Assembly: GCA_001579985.1 (NCBI GenBank)
Contig: LRSR01004113.1
Coordinates: 2,269 to 32,130, forward strand
Reading direction: 5' to 3'
DNA length: 29,862 bases
From: Hypsibius dujardini
Taxonomy: Eukaryota > Tardigrada > Eutardigrada > Parachela > Hypsibiidae
Shown: positions 12,701-23,000 of the stretch, piece after piece
Layout of the letters: the number at the start of each line of letters is the position of its first letter
How positions within the stretch are numbered: the first letter of the stretch is position 1
Notes under the pieces: model-generated
Database searches by the model: none
What the model saw: only the letters and a program-made list of their open reading frames with translations
What the model was told of the DNA's origin: nothing
Made by a program: the position numbers and the translations under genes

Positions 12701-15700
12701 ATATTTTACCAAAAACCGCCCCCCCCCGAACCCCTTCTCTCCCAGTTACGCCTCTGCCAACGACAATGGTTTGATTTTCTGTTCTGTATGTCTTTGACAC
12801 GGTTGGTTTGAATCCTAATTGTCTTCTTTTTTTAACCTTTACTTTTTGTTTATTAACATTGTACACTCAGTTCCAAGTTGTCCTCCGGTTCGTGCATTTC
12901 ACGGCTTAAAAAACAACTCAAACTCCTCTCCCCCTCAATGCACACTTCTGGTCAAGCAAACCACGCCCACCGACCAATCACGAACTTCCAACACTGCAGT
13001 AATTTCTGAACTCAAAATACTGTCAAAGATTAATAAAATTTAAAAAAACAACAAGGGAATCCCAAGGGATTTGCTTTCCAAACGCCATGATCATTCAACA
13101 ATCAATAAGTTAGAAAAATGAAATTTCGTCCAGACACTTGTGGCAGACAGATGTTCAATCACTTGAAATCAATGTAACAACAATTCCCTCAAGCTTTCAG
13201 GTACCGGCTGCGTGTACTTTTAACACGGAATTGTCCGAACGAAATACTGATCCTTATCTTTTGCATTTGTTGTTCGGCCAAGTTCACCAACACTTTTAAT
13301 TGAGCTTGCTAGTGAGTTATCAATTGACACTATCGGCCTGCCATAACTGGAACTGCATGCGCATTCTAGTTTTTGTGCAACCGGAGGACAACTTGGGACT
13401 GACTGTTATATATTACACTGTATTTGGTGCGTATATTATAGACACTAATTCATCATAACGCAGTTGTTTCCACTACAGATCCACGCCTGGCGGATGAATA
13501 TGACGTCTTCTGAATACGTAAGATCAGCACCACGTACATTAAGGAGCTTGTCCTAACAAGTTACACTCATAAAAGGGTATAAATAGTGAAGGGGAAAACT
13601 GTGAACGGTTTGTGGAGACATGTTTACTCTGTTGCAAGGAAATTTCCAAAAAAGTACACACATAGAAGTCCCATCCGATCAGTCGTATGTTGTGTCTGCC
13701 ATTCGGTGAAGGGCAATTCAAAGACGAGGTTCATTCAGTTAAAAGTCATTCTGACCTTCAAAACGCTTCCGGAGCTTTATTGCGAAAGCGTTTCTCGTAC
13801 TGTAATTGACAATGACATCTGCCTGATGAGTTAACAGAAATTTATTGCCAGTAACTGCTGGCCGTGTTCCATAATCCTTGCATATTTCAGGTGAATTTAT
13901 TTTATTTTAATTTAATTAATTAATACTCCAATTATTGTAGTTCCAACTTCAATTTTGTTCATCTCACCGACATTTTTTTGTTTACATTTTAGGCGTATAT
14001 CTATATGACACCATACATTGCCACAGACTACCCTGAGTTGCAGTGGCGCGTGGGGGACTCTGATGACCTGGTACACCAAGAAAGGTTTTCTTCAAAAGTA
14101 CCAAAAGTATGATCGTACTGTCACAATGAAAGCCGGCGCGTTTTCTTTACAGGCTGCCGGAGCAGCGTTCAGTCAGCTGTTGCTGCTGAACTTCGACAAC
14201 GACCGAGCCTTGGACACGCTCTCGCTCGCAACGCAATCTCTCATCAAAGAAAGGTCATCAATAGTTTACAACTACACGTATGCGCTCAATGAAAGGGTAC
14301 GTCAGCATTTGACCTACATACTCGAGAGTTGAGATGAGAAATAAACGTTTTAGTTCTCACCCCATGCGGGAGGCGGGGAGGGGCGGGGCAAAATCCAAAA
14401 CTTACAAACACTGAGGCAATAAGCGTTTAATCCAAAAATAATTTGCGAGGGGACAATCCCACTAAAAAATCAATCAAATATTGCCCCCTACCCGTAACGC
14501 GAATATTTTAGCTACAGAAGGACGATTTCCCCATCCGTAATGCCTTTGAGAATGCCTAAGGTTGAAAACCAATTAACCAATAATGGATCAACCCTCAATC
14601 AAAGCCTCATTTAACCTATAAGGGAATGAGCCGAATCCAATCCTCCGAGGAGCATCCTGAAGAAATTCTTGTCGATAGAGAATCTGTTTCAAAAGAAGGC
14701 CATTGAGGACATAATTTTGGGTCCGGCGGGAACCACTACACAAGGGGATTTAGTGGAGGGGGGGGGGCAAAATCTTACACTATCATGCTTAGAACAGTTT
14801 TGCCCCCCCCCCATAGCCCTTAATTTTTTACTGGATCTATTTCTGAGTCTGGCAAACTTTTTACTATTGTCAGAGTGCCAGTCAGTAGATCTGATGGGGA
14901 ATGATCCCCCCCATAGGCAAAAGACGGTATTGCCCCCAATTGAGCAAGTCTAAATTTAAGTTTAGGGGCAAGTTGTCTCCAAGCCCCGCCCCGTACTGCT
15001 TTGAATCGGTGGACGTTTTTATCAATTTTGTGAAACAAATCTTTCTTCTACAGATAAGCGCTGCGCTGGTTGCGGGATATGAAACCTGTTTGCTGATTGC
15101 TAAAGTTGGTACTTCCTGTTCGCCATCTGGTTGTTCATCTCAAATTGGCAACAAAAGTCCTTTAATGCAGGTGCTCAATGAATCGTGGTCGGACGGTGGT
15201 GCCGACTTGCGGGACGCAAAAGTGTTCGCAAAGCGATTTTTTAACCGGACGTTCGAGTTGCCTACCGGTTCCATTTATATGAATGAGAATGGCGATCGGC
15301 AACCGGACTTATTCGTGAAACAATTAAACCCGGAAACTGGAATTCTTGAGGTAACGGTACTTTTTACCTAAACTATACTAATCAGTACACCATTCACTGA
15401 CCGAACCAAAAGGGCAGGCGAACTCGAGCGTTATCCAAATCGGGTAAAATATGCAAAACATATATGCCACCTGGAATTTGTATTCTCAATGTCTCACGAG
15501 GTTCTGTGTCTGTGTTCCAAAGTGTTCTGTTCTGTTCTGTTTTGTTTTGCTCTGTTCTGCTTTGATCTGTTCTGTTCTTGTCTTGTCTATTTTGTTCTGC
15601 TTTGATCTGTTCTGTTCTTGTCTTGTCTATTTTGTTCTGTTCTGTTCTGTTCTGTTCTTGTCTTGTCTATTTTGTTCTGTTCTGTTCTGTCCTATGCATT

Positions 15701-17815
15701 TTGTTCTGTCGTTCCTGACATAGAAAATATCCTCGCCATCTATTACTAGTGTACTCGTTTGTTCTTATCACTTGTACTGTACTTAAACGCTCAAAATTAT
15801 CGTTCGTTCTCGGGTTGGATTGTTTGTTTGTCGCTTCCTATACAGGACGGTCTAGTCCCTTCGAAATCCTTACTGTTAAATGCTCTACCGTATGCCCCAT
15901 GGCTGGACAGAAAGCGAAAGGTTCGATCTTCATTTCAGTCAGTTTATTTCTATACTCCGTTGTCCTTGTTTGAATTCATAGAGCATGAGGCTCGAACAAA
16001 ACTTAAATGACTCACGAAGCTTACATGTATCTTGCATCGGTACAGAGTTATAGCAACAGTGAAGCGACCACAACTGGAATTACAGAGCGAAATAACATTT
16101 GCGCGAGACTTACAAGGAAACTTTGCAACTCTCCAACACAAAATCTTGCACTGTCTTTAATTTTAACAGAAGCACACAAGGTAGTTGTGCTTTATTCCGT
16201 CGAAAAATAGCGTACGATCTCCACCCAACTATTCAAGAACAAAAACTCTTTCGCGGTAGTAAATAGAGGGCGCTTTCAATGTTACCATATGGCACATCAA
16301 TTGATTGCTGCATTATGGAATTCCACTATAACGTTCCAGTATAAACTGACGGTTTATTTATTATGTGCTATATTCTATAATGCAACAATCAGTCGACGTG
16401 CTATATGGAAACATTAAAAGCGCCCTCTATTTACCATCGCGAAAGCCTTTTTGTTCTTTAAAAAAGTTGGGTAGAGATCGTACGCTATTTTTCGACTGCG
16501 TTAAGCACAACTAACTTGTGTGCATCTGTTAGAATTAAAGACAGTGCAAGATTTCGTGTTTGAGTTTCGATCTTACCTTGCAGCCGGTTCTATTTTATGT
16601 CGCATCCTCGAAAACTCTGCAAAACGTCAGCAGTTTCCATTGGCGAGGAGGGCAAGCGCCGAGCGGACTGCTGTCTCGTTTGCCTGGTACGTGTCCCCAT
16701 AGTTCGAAATGCGAGACCGTTACGTTGCTCAGAGGCGTAACGGATCTTTTGCGGGAGGAAGGCATGTCTGCGGGGAGTGCAGTTTTTTTCTGACAAAAAA
16801 TTGAAATTAGTTGAAATTAAAAAGTGCAAAGACAGAGTATGATACCACAGGATTCAATTTGAGGTCAACTATAACTTTTGATCCTTTGTGATTGTAAAAA
16901 ATGACAAAAACAAAGAATCATCCCTCTGAAACTCCCGAATATCATAAAAATTATAAGGGCCCCCTACGTTAGAAGTTTTCTTCACCTTCCTCCCCTTTTT
17001 GTCCTTTCCCCTCTTCTGTTTTTTTTTCTATTAAACTCAACAAGATGCTCTCCATTTTCCGACTTTTCAAACCTACTCTGAAAAAACTTCGAAGTCCCAA
17101 TAAAACTGATGTGATAAATAGTACTCCGTTTGGTTACCTTTTTACTTCAGGGACTAAAAAGGGTTACAAGTTGCTTTGTTACGCAATATGAAACGGTATT
17201 TAAGACAATAAATATAACCATTATCGATTGTGACCGTATTTCGGATAGCGTTTTTTGGTAGGGTAAAAATGACCACTTTTTATTTTCACTTCCATAATTA
17301 CACCATTTATTCGACTAACACTCAAATCTCGAGGTTGTTCCACTATAAGATTGCGGTACAATTTGGTTTTCCGAAATCATCGAGTTTGCTGTGATGACTC
17401 AAAGGAATCTTGGTCAGCACTTGTAAAAGCAAGAGGAAACAAAAAGGGAGAAAGGGAAAGGGAGGGGACTTGTAGCTCAAGTCATTACGAGTCTGCAGTT
17501 GTCTTAAATGTGCTCATTAATTGACTTTGTGTCCAGGCTCTGATGCTCCACCAATAGGAACTATAATCGGTCCGCTGGCTGTGCTTTTATTGTTAACGGT
17601 CATGGTGGCAATTTACGTTCACCGGTATGGCATGACCTTTCACGTCTTGCAAAATGTTGTTTTCTCAATGGTGCCTCCGTTCTAGGTATTTGACTGGTGA
17701 GGCGGCTTTGCGAGATCAATGGTGGATGATCGAGGGACAGAGCGTGATTCCCTGTGCGATTCCCACCAAATCCTTTCAGAGCGGGAGGAGCCGGAAAATC
17801 TCGGATCAAGAATAG
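6744..17815 (+). CDS. Gene A: ANF-receptor-like single-pass membrane protein, NPR-C-like, no kinase or cyclase domain (519 aa, 13 exons)
   Basis: Exon model: 6744-7077, 7218-7259, 7652-7676, 10132-10433, 11602-11645, 13479-13517, 13993-14070, 14153-14296, 15054-15104, 15171-15350, 16584-16686, 17537-17624, 17686-17815. All introns are GT-AG and the joined frame is open, 520 codons including TAG. The start is the first ATG before a hydrophobic signal peptide (residues about 6-20). Receptor-cyclase ectodomain marks seen: the Cys79 ... GPSC (Cys113) pair, GWRNIFIV (the 'W..v..i' strand), SAR-VIILG, NRTF...TG...NENGDRQPD near residues 385-405, and HWRGG before the membrane. The helix lies at about 455-477, followed by a tail of about 43 residues with QWWMIEG, which resembles the juxtamembrane start of receptor cyclases. 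By family it should bind a peptide or similar ligand at the cell surface; with no cyclase it may be a clearance, decoy or Gi-type receptor (inference). Gene B is its convergent paralogue. The ligand is unknown. Confidence 0.85.
7310..7575. repeat. TTTAGT-rich low-complexity block in gene A intron 2
   Basis: TTAGTTTTAGT-type words recur in both orientations, including CGACTAAAACT and its inverse around 7408-7463. The block makes up most of the extra intron that splits the ancestral 67-nt exon. A similar block is found at 20490-20590 in gene B intron 10. Confidence 0.55.
7652..7676 (+). CDS. 25-nt microexon of gene A (exon 3)
   Basis: A pyrimidine-rich tract and TTGCAG precede 25 nt, which are followed by GTGAGT. 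Joined to the 42-nt exon 2 it makes 67 nt, exactly the length of exon 2 in gene B, and the protein reads MTQLNTLYAS against ATQWNILLIT in gene B. It restores the phase needed by exon 4. It is too short for most gene finders, and skipping it would shift the frame. Confidence 0.8.
8150..9055 (+). mobile_element. Palindromic mariner-family derivative
   Basis: The right arm (8838-9050) encodes the transposase C-terminus (KVWSN.EQSKI.NAL...IEHVLK) and the 3' end. The left arm (about 8153-8378) is an inverted copy of it. Between them 8379-8837 encodes part of the catalytic domain, with FQRDSAPAHSS matching the second catalytic Asp block of mariner transposases. The N-terminal half is missing. Both arms keep an open C-terminal frame, so the rearrangement probably predates much of the decay. 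It lies in gene A intron 3. Confidence 0.75.
8373..8768 (+). pseudogene. Mariner transposase, catalytic-domain fragment
   Basis: In-frame fragment with the mariner core GLMFVAGVCYRRKTAIRFV, YIQHVLKPLF and FQRDSAPAHSS. It then loses frame at the expected 'W...SPDLNP' region, where PMDF-like sequence continues in another frame. There is no N-terminal helix-turn-helix domain. It is a broken transposase and not host coding sequence. Confidence 0.75.
9597..9800. repeat. Short imperfect palindrome, about 200 bp
   Basis: AGTCTGTATTTCAGCTCA on the left is mirrored by TGAGCTGAAATGCAGATT on the right, and the inner GCTTGATTGTTT by AAACAATCAATC. It looks like a hairpin-type MITE in gene A intron 3. Confidence 0.55.
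9844..9972. repeat. 129-bp MITE-like element with 15-bp perfect inverted termini
   Basis: CGAGGTAAAAGTCCC at the left equals the inverse of GGGACTTTTACCTCG at the right, and the match continues imperfectly for a few more bases (GCGGC against GCTGC). It carries no ORF. It lies in gene A intron 3. Confidence 0.6.
10593..10684 (+). mobile_element. Mariner transposase C-terminal fragment, truncated by a fold-back
   Basis: Encodes MRKVWSNLDQSKISNALQS, nearly the same as the C-terminus in the palindromic mariner at 8150-9055. It breaks off where the fold-back arm begins. Confidence 0.75.
10685..11358. repeat. Fold-back element, family F, copy 1 (left end lost)
   Basis: Long imperfect palindrome: AAGCTTTGGTCTAAGCGGGAG at 10719-10739 pairs with CTCCCGCTTAGACTAAAGC at 11235 onward, and the GACATCAGCAGAATCTT words pair across a centre near 10987. 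The outer part of the left arm is replaced by a mariner fragment; the right arm runs out to CTTGTTAG. No credible protein is encoded. Confidence 0.75.
11741..11879. other. Exact 69-bp duplication on both sides of a single N: likely assembly join artefact
   Basis: Bases 11741-11809 are identical to 11811-11879, with the one ambiguous base of the window at 11810 between them. Identical contig ends joined without merging explain this better than biology. The true locus probably has one copy here. Confidence 0.85.
12491..12530 (+). repeat. Four perfect copies of TTTTGATGGG
   Basis: A 10-bp unit is repeated four times without mismatch, followed by a partial unit. It lies inside the hAT-like element. 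Confidence 0.95.
14758..14812. repeat. Perfect 15-bp hairpin with G10/C10 stem
   Basis: GGGGGGGGGGCAAAA (14758-14772) and TTTTGCCCCCCCCCC (14798-14812) are exact inverse copies with a 25-base loop. They lie in gene A intron 8, where further G/C-run plus CAAAA words occur near 14380 and 14905-14945. Confidence 0.8.
15514..15714 (+). repeat. TGTTC microsatellite with a 40-bp higher-order repeat
   Basis: A CT/TG-biased array of TGTTC variants. TCTGTTCTTGTCTTGTCTAT recurs at 15571, 15611 and 15651, exactly 40 bp apart. Its translation (Cys, Val, Phe, Leu) is a by-product. It lies in gene A intron 10. Confidence 0.9.
16113..16580. mobile_element. Palindromic MITE, family M, copy 1
   Basis: 468 bp, termini CAAGG...CCTTG. 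The long inverted arms contain GCGTACGATCTC, AAATAGAGGGCGC and ATGTTACCATAT-type words. The asymmetric centre (GACGGTTTATTTATTATGTG) is the reverse complement of that in copy 2, so the copies are inverted relative to each other. Its right end is 3 bases before exon 11 of gene A. Confidence 0.85.
16730..16795 (+). mobile_element. Solo left end of a hAT-like element
   Basis: CAGAGGCGTAACGGAT matches the left terminus of the element at 11669, followed by a similar G-rich stretch. No matching right terminus is visible nearby. Confidence 0.5.
17036..17250 (+). repeat. Dispersed direct repeat D, copy 1
   Basis: About 215 bp resembling 18661-18880 in the same orientation (TTCTCCATTT/CTCTCCATTT, TTTTTACTTCAGGGAC, ACGGTATTTAA, ATCGATTGT.ACCG). 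It lies in gene A intron 11. Confidence 0.75.
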
Positions 17816-18078
17816 TCTCATGGGTGATGACCCTTTGTTGCAGGGAGAGTAACTGGAATGTTGTCTGTCCCGAACGACAAAAGCACCCCGACGTTTCCCT
17901 TTCGGCTGGTCATAAATACGCAACACAACATGAAAAGAAACAATCCTAGAGTGTTTGGAGTATTATTGATCAAGACCGAGTGAATATAGGATGCCCCATT
18001 CCACGTCCTCTACCGTATTAATATGGGCTTTTAGTGCTGACTCAAGAAAGAAGGAGCAAGAAAACTTGGGAAGAAATC

Positions 18079-18111
18079 AATAAAGGGCGTTTCTTTACGG
18101 CTTTAAATAAA
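18079..18111 (+). terminator. Poly(A) signals of gene A
   Basis: Two AATAAA hexamers, at 18079-18084 and 18106-18111, lie about 265-295 bp after the gene A stop. They are the first canonical pair on the correct strand after the stop, so cleavage near 18125-18140 is expected. Confidence 0.6.
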
Positions 18112-18129
18112 GGCTTTACACTCCTTCAG

Positions 18130-19320
18130 CCTTCTCTAATAACTCATGTACGTGTATAAAAGATAGACAACGAACCAAGAAGACAAGATCAAACGGCTTA
18201 TGCTAAAGAACTTTACATCGCAATTGTCAGATGACCCGCTAAAATAGCACGAGTTTTGACTTCCGAGAGTTCTTTTATGACACATTTTCTGAAAATGGCA
18301 AGGACGTCGGCTCCAATCGGGGAGAGAGTCCCTGAGCTGAATCTGGTTGACCAATGTCAGTCTTCCCCAAATGCTTCATCCTTGACCACAATATGATTTG
18401 GCATCATTTGGCATGACCAAACGGCCTCTAAGCGTGAAAACGAAATGGGATAAAGATACTTGTCAGGGAATTCAACCGCTGCCCCTCTCACTTGAGTCAA
18501 AACTCAAACTGCTGAGCTAACAGAAACGCACAGTAATCAGAACAATTAAGTTCACAATGAAGAAGATATTTTTTCTATCAAAACGACTGACCAGTAGTTA
18601 ATTGGCCCAGTACTCGTCGTTCATCAACACTAAATGTATTTTTATATTCTGTTTAACAAAACTAATGAAATCGACAGGATTTTCTCCATTTGCAGACATT
18701 TCAAATTTACTCTGGAAAAACTTAGTCCCAATAAAATTGGTTTAATAGATGGTAGTCCGTTTTGGTCAAATTTTTACTTCAGGGACAAAAACAAGTTACA
18801 GGCTGCTTTTTTACGCAATATTGAACGGTATTTAAAACAGTAAATGTAACTGTAATCGATTGTAACCGAATTTCGGACTGTATTTGTCGGAAGAGGTACG
18901 AAGTATTTCTTTTGTCTCAACTGGGGGATTCAATTAGATTCCTTGTTAGGCGGACTAGCGGCTATATAGGGCGTGTCCGGGGGTGGGCGTAGCCATTAAG
19001 ATAATAATTTATAGGTTACTCGGACAATCTGTCGAATCTTTCGAAACTTAGTGAGGTCTATTTTGGGTGTCGGGAAATCAGAGGTGACCGGGTCTCCCCT
19101 TTGGCTTCCGGATTTTTACAAGGTTGCGCCATTTGTCTTGTCACATTTTCTCAAGCTGTGTGCCATAAAAATAACAAGTCCGATGAATTGAACTGAACCG
19201 AACTGAACGACTTTGCGGTCAAACTAAGTAATTACCAGGTTGCGCCACTTTTTTTCATTCTTCTCTCTTATAATACAAATCCGCAATTGATGAGTCAGTG
19301 AGGATGAACCAGAATTGATG
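18130..19320. other. Intergenic stretch between the two convergent 3' ends
   Basis: No gene recognised. It contains repeat D copy 2 and, on the minus strand at about 18465-18531, a tRNA-like segment (TAGCTCAGCAG and GGTTGAATTCCC) that cannot be folded into a full tRNA. Confidence 0.4.
18661..18880 (+). repeat. Dispersed direct repeat D, copy 2
   Basis: Second copy of the repeat at 17036-17250. It includes a 69-codon open frame that has no counterpart in copy 1, so the ORF is probably incidental. Confidence 0.75.
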
Positions 19321-19324
19321 ATCG

Positions 19325-19872
19325 AGTACAATCAACGACCAGATTGATTACGCTGGAGGATTAGGGGAATGGGCAAAAGAGAGGAGCCGGAGATGGTTTT
19401 ACACCATCGAACAATCAACCACCCGACCTGCAGCGGTTGCTTTGTTTCTGCTTTTTTCCATTTTCAAACATGACTTTTCAGAGTGAATTCAAATTTTAAA
19501 TGCGTTTTCCACTATAACAAGTTTTTTAAAAAGGATAAATTATTTCAAAATCTCTGCGTGAATTTGATGTTTTTTCTGCCATGTCCCGACATAGCCAAAG
19601 CTGTTTTTCGGTTGAGGAGTAAATCTGCTGATTGGAAAGGAATCAGCTGGATCTTTGGTGACGTCATGAAATTTTAAATTTTCATTCATTTGGCACATAG
19701 CTTTCATCTTTTACCTAAACTGGACAATAAATTCCTTGTTGAAAATGGAACAATGCAACCGCTGCAGATGAAGTGGTTGATTGTTCGATTGTATGGAAAC
19801 TACGTCCGGCTCCTCCCATTTTGCCCATATCCCGGACCCTCCAATGTACTCAATCTTGTCGTTGATTGTTCC
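19325..19872. repeat. Fold-back element, about 550 bp
   Basis: ACAATCAACGACCAGATTGA at the left is mirrored at the right end (19850-19870). Inner inverted words include GGAGGAGCCGG/CCGGCTCCTCC and GCAGCGGTTGC/GCAACCGCTGC. The centre contains TGACGTCA at 19659-19666. No protein is encoded. It lies between genes A and B. Confidence 0.75.
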
Positions 19873-19930
19873 TCGTTAAAATCAATACTATTCCACTTTT
19901 CGTAGGATAATTAATGAGTGAGAAAACATT

Positions 19931-19936
19931 TTTATT
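19931..19936 (-). terminator. Poly(A) signal of gene B
   Basis: AATAAA on the minus strand lies about 80 bp beyond the TAA of gene B. This gives a short 3' UTR and leaves about 1.8 kb between the two convergent 3' ends. Confidence 0.6.
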
Positions 19937-20016
19937 TACAAGGACACACAATTAAACGATCTACGCGCAAATATAATTAGCGAACGGGCGTTTTTCGAAA
20001 AGAACATGTAACGCAA

Positions 20017-23000
20017 TTATCTTCCATACGTAGGGATTCCCGATTGGTATCGGCGGGCAACGATCAGTGAGCAGTCCGCTCGGGAAAAACTGTTGTCTTT
20101 GCCGGTTGTTCTTAACTTCATAAGAGCGTTGTCCAGAAGGAACCAGCAAGAATTCGGGTTGTTACGCCATCTGCGATGGAAGACAACACAGCAAGATGAA
20201 TTGATGTTTGTGCCATTTCAATTAGAAATTCGAGTAAAAGAAATGTACCGAGTGCAGTAGATGTAGAGAAGAGGAGCCAATCCGAGTCCCAATGTCGATG
20301 CCACAACAATCAGTGCAATCTCCAGTGTATCTCGACCAGATTTAACTGAAAATAAAGCGTCCGTATCTCGTGCGTCTCGTATCGGATCATGCATCGGATA
20401 TCCGTTGTATCGGATCATGCATCGGATATCCGTTTTTGTATCGGATCATGCATCGGATATAAGTCAATTTTCGCAGGAGTATGTATAATGGAAACTTAAA
20501 CTAGCTGACAAAATATTTTGTTTAGTCAACTGAAAGTTGATGACTAATTTTATCAGTCCTAGCTTTAGTCGAAACTAGCTAACTAACAAGCGAACCGAAC
20601 GGTAACGGACACGCCGATCTCTCTGAATTTGTTTTGCCAAATAGTGGACTAAATTAATAGATTTTAGCAAAACATTTCGTTTCGTTCAAACAAGCTTTGG
20701 TCTAAGCGGGAGAACATTCGAAAGTTCCCCAATGGCTCTGCGGGTTTCTCATTCAGTTTATGCATTAAATGTTTGATTTATGCCTTAGCAAAACTCAATT
20801 TAATTTTAACCACTCTAAAATGTCGTTTTTTTAACACTTTTCTCCTTAAAATTCGATTTGGAATCGATCGACATCAGCAGAATCTTATTTAGATGACAGA
20901 GGACGGAGCTACAGGCTAGTTTCAGTCTACGCTTCCGAGTGACATTGCAAAAATGACCAATAGTTCTGCCTCCTATCATCCAAAGAAGATTCTGCTGATG
21001 TCAATGGATTTCGAATCGAATTCGGAGTGGAAAAGTGTTAAAAATCTTGGAATCGAAGGTAAACTTGTTCAGTTAGCTTTTTGGAAACTAAAAAACCTAA
21101 AGCAAAAAAATACATTTCTAAAAGGTTACAGCTATTTTACCCCTTTCTTGTAATGCGTGGGACCCAATAGCACCCCGGCAATTTTACCCCTCCCCGGAGC
21201 CCAATAGAATTACCCCTCTTTCCTTAGTTTAGCTTTGTTATGCCTGCTAAGTGTGTGTGACGGATAACTTTTTCCGGAGAACGCTTGTAGAGTGTCCGAC
21301 TGACCTGCGAGGCATCTCCAGCTGTGGCCGTCGTATCCGCAGTAGGGCTCGTTTAGTGGTAGCTGCGAGCCACCATACCAGCTGATATTACGAAGATATT
21401 CCCATTGAAAAGATCCTGTCCGGAAATTGGAACGGGCAAGCACCTACGATCGTAACCAAACAAAAGTGTTCAGCAATGCTGACCGAAATAGTCTAACAAC
21501 ATCAGATTACAAATTCACCCAATGAACACCTGATGCCACGCCCCCGAAATATGGTTACACTTCTGTTTGGATTGACTGTATTACGCCATGTAAATAAATA
21601 CTGATTAAATCAGAAAAAATACGGGAACTTTTCAGCTGAAGCCTAAACAAATTATTTTACATCTAAGAAGAAATGTACCGGGTAGATGTAGAAACTTACT
21701 TTTTGAAAAAACTTTAATTGGCTCCAAAAATTCACTCGGTCAAAAAGCAAAAAAAAGCAAAAACACTGAAAAATAGATAATTTAGTGCTCTACAGGGAAA
21801 ATATTCATTTTGACTCAATATGACCACCATCGGTCTTCTCGACCCTGCGAATGCGGGATAACCAAGAGTCAACAGCGTCCCGGATTACTTCCTGCGGAAT
21901 GGCGGTCCATTCTTTCTTCAATATCTTCTTGAGTTTTTCGAAGCTTGAGATGAGTCTGTACTTTTTGAGACGCTACCAAGAGTCAACGGAGGACATCAGC
22001 TTCCGGATGGCCGTTGGCGATATTTCGAAGCTTTCAGCGAGCTCATTGATGGTATGGGCGGTGGAAGTGATGGTGAGTCTCCGAATGACGGTGGCCGCCA
22101 TTTTTGGGTCGATCTTCTTACAGGGGTGTTTCTGCTTTTTCTTCGGCTTTTCTTCCGCTCCAACTGCAAATTCCTTCGCCACACTGTAAATCGTACTTTT
22201 TCCGCATACTGCCTTGAAGATGGAGACAATTTTTGAGATCGAACGACCAGCCCGCAGCTGGGACTTTATCAGCAACCGGACCTCTTCGCTCAACATGGAG
22301 AAAATGTAAACAAAGTGTCTTCTCGCTTAACTTGGCTGATACAGGCAGAGAGAGGACAGTGTCCGCTTTCGAATAAATGGTGATTCACTTTCAGGCGCTC
22401 GCGCAAACTAAGCTTTTTCGCCATTTTTAGTATATCCAAAAAGTAAGTTTCTACCCGGTACATGCACATATTATTATTATTATTATTAATTGCTAAGGTT
22501 CAAGGCATATTATCCAAATAAATTACCTCAAGTTTGGAGCCATCAAAACTCGATAACGATGTAATGGGGAAGCGATCTCCGTATTGGTCAAGGCTGACCC
22601 TTCCTGTGGTCGTGTCGAATGTGCGGTTCCAGAATTGTTGTGCCAACGCCGCGCCGTTTTGCAGATCAAACGTCGGGTCAGTTGTTAATGTCTCGTTCAA
22701 CACCTGTTTAGTCGCAGCAAATACCGCTAGAGAAACTTTGATTCGCACGAAGGATCCAAGGGAATAGATAAAAACAAGCAAGATAAACTGACCTGGGCAA
22801 GCATCTCAAGCGCTGCCTGAGTTCCCGCCAAAAACGGCACCGGCTAGGATAAAGACAAAAAGTTGAGCTTATTAACTAGCCATTTAGTCAGACATTTAAT
22901 TTTAATTAGTACACCAATTTTTGTTTCACCTTAACCTTTTCTGCTTAACACTCTTAAGTTTGTGATTGAGAAAGTAAACAAACTAATCCGAAAACTTCGT

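Larger units (their letters stand above)
11669..12756. mobile_element. Non-autonomous hAT-like element
   Basis: It begins CAGAGGCGTAAC and ends GTTACGCCTCTG, inverted termini typical of hAT elements. The flanking 8-mers CCAAAGAG (11661-11668) and CCAACGAC (12757-12764) match at 6 of 8 bases, consistent with an aged 8-bp target duplication. The interior has no transposase. It holds an assembly gap, a 10-bp tandem repeat and remnants related to fold-back family F. It sits in gene A intron 5. Confidence 0.6.

Noticed and set aside
15451-15723. 90-codon Cys/Phe/Leu-rich ORF
   Set aside because: It is the translation of a TGTTC microsatellite.
15750-15920. Open frame first taken as gene A exon 11 (…LLLNALPYAPWLDRKRK)
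   Set aside because: It ends in phase 0 or lacks a usable start in the needed frame. The segment 16584-16686 has the correct phases, length class and the HWRGG motif.
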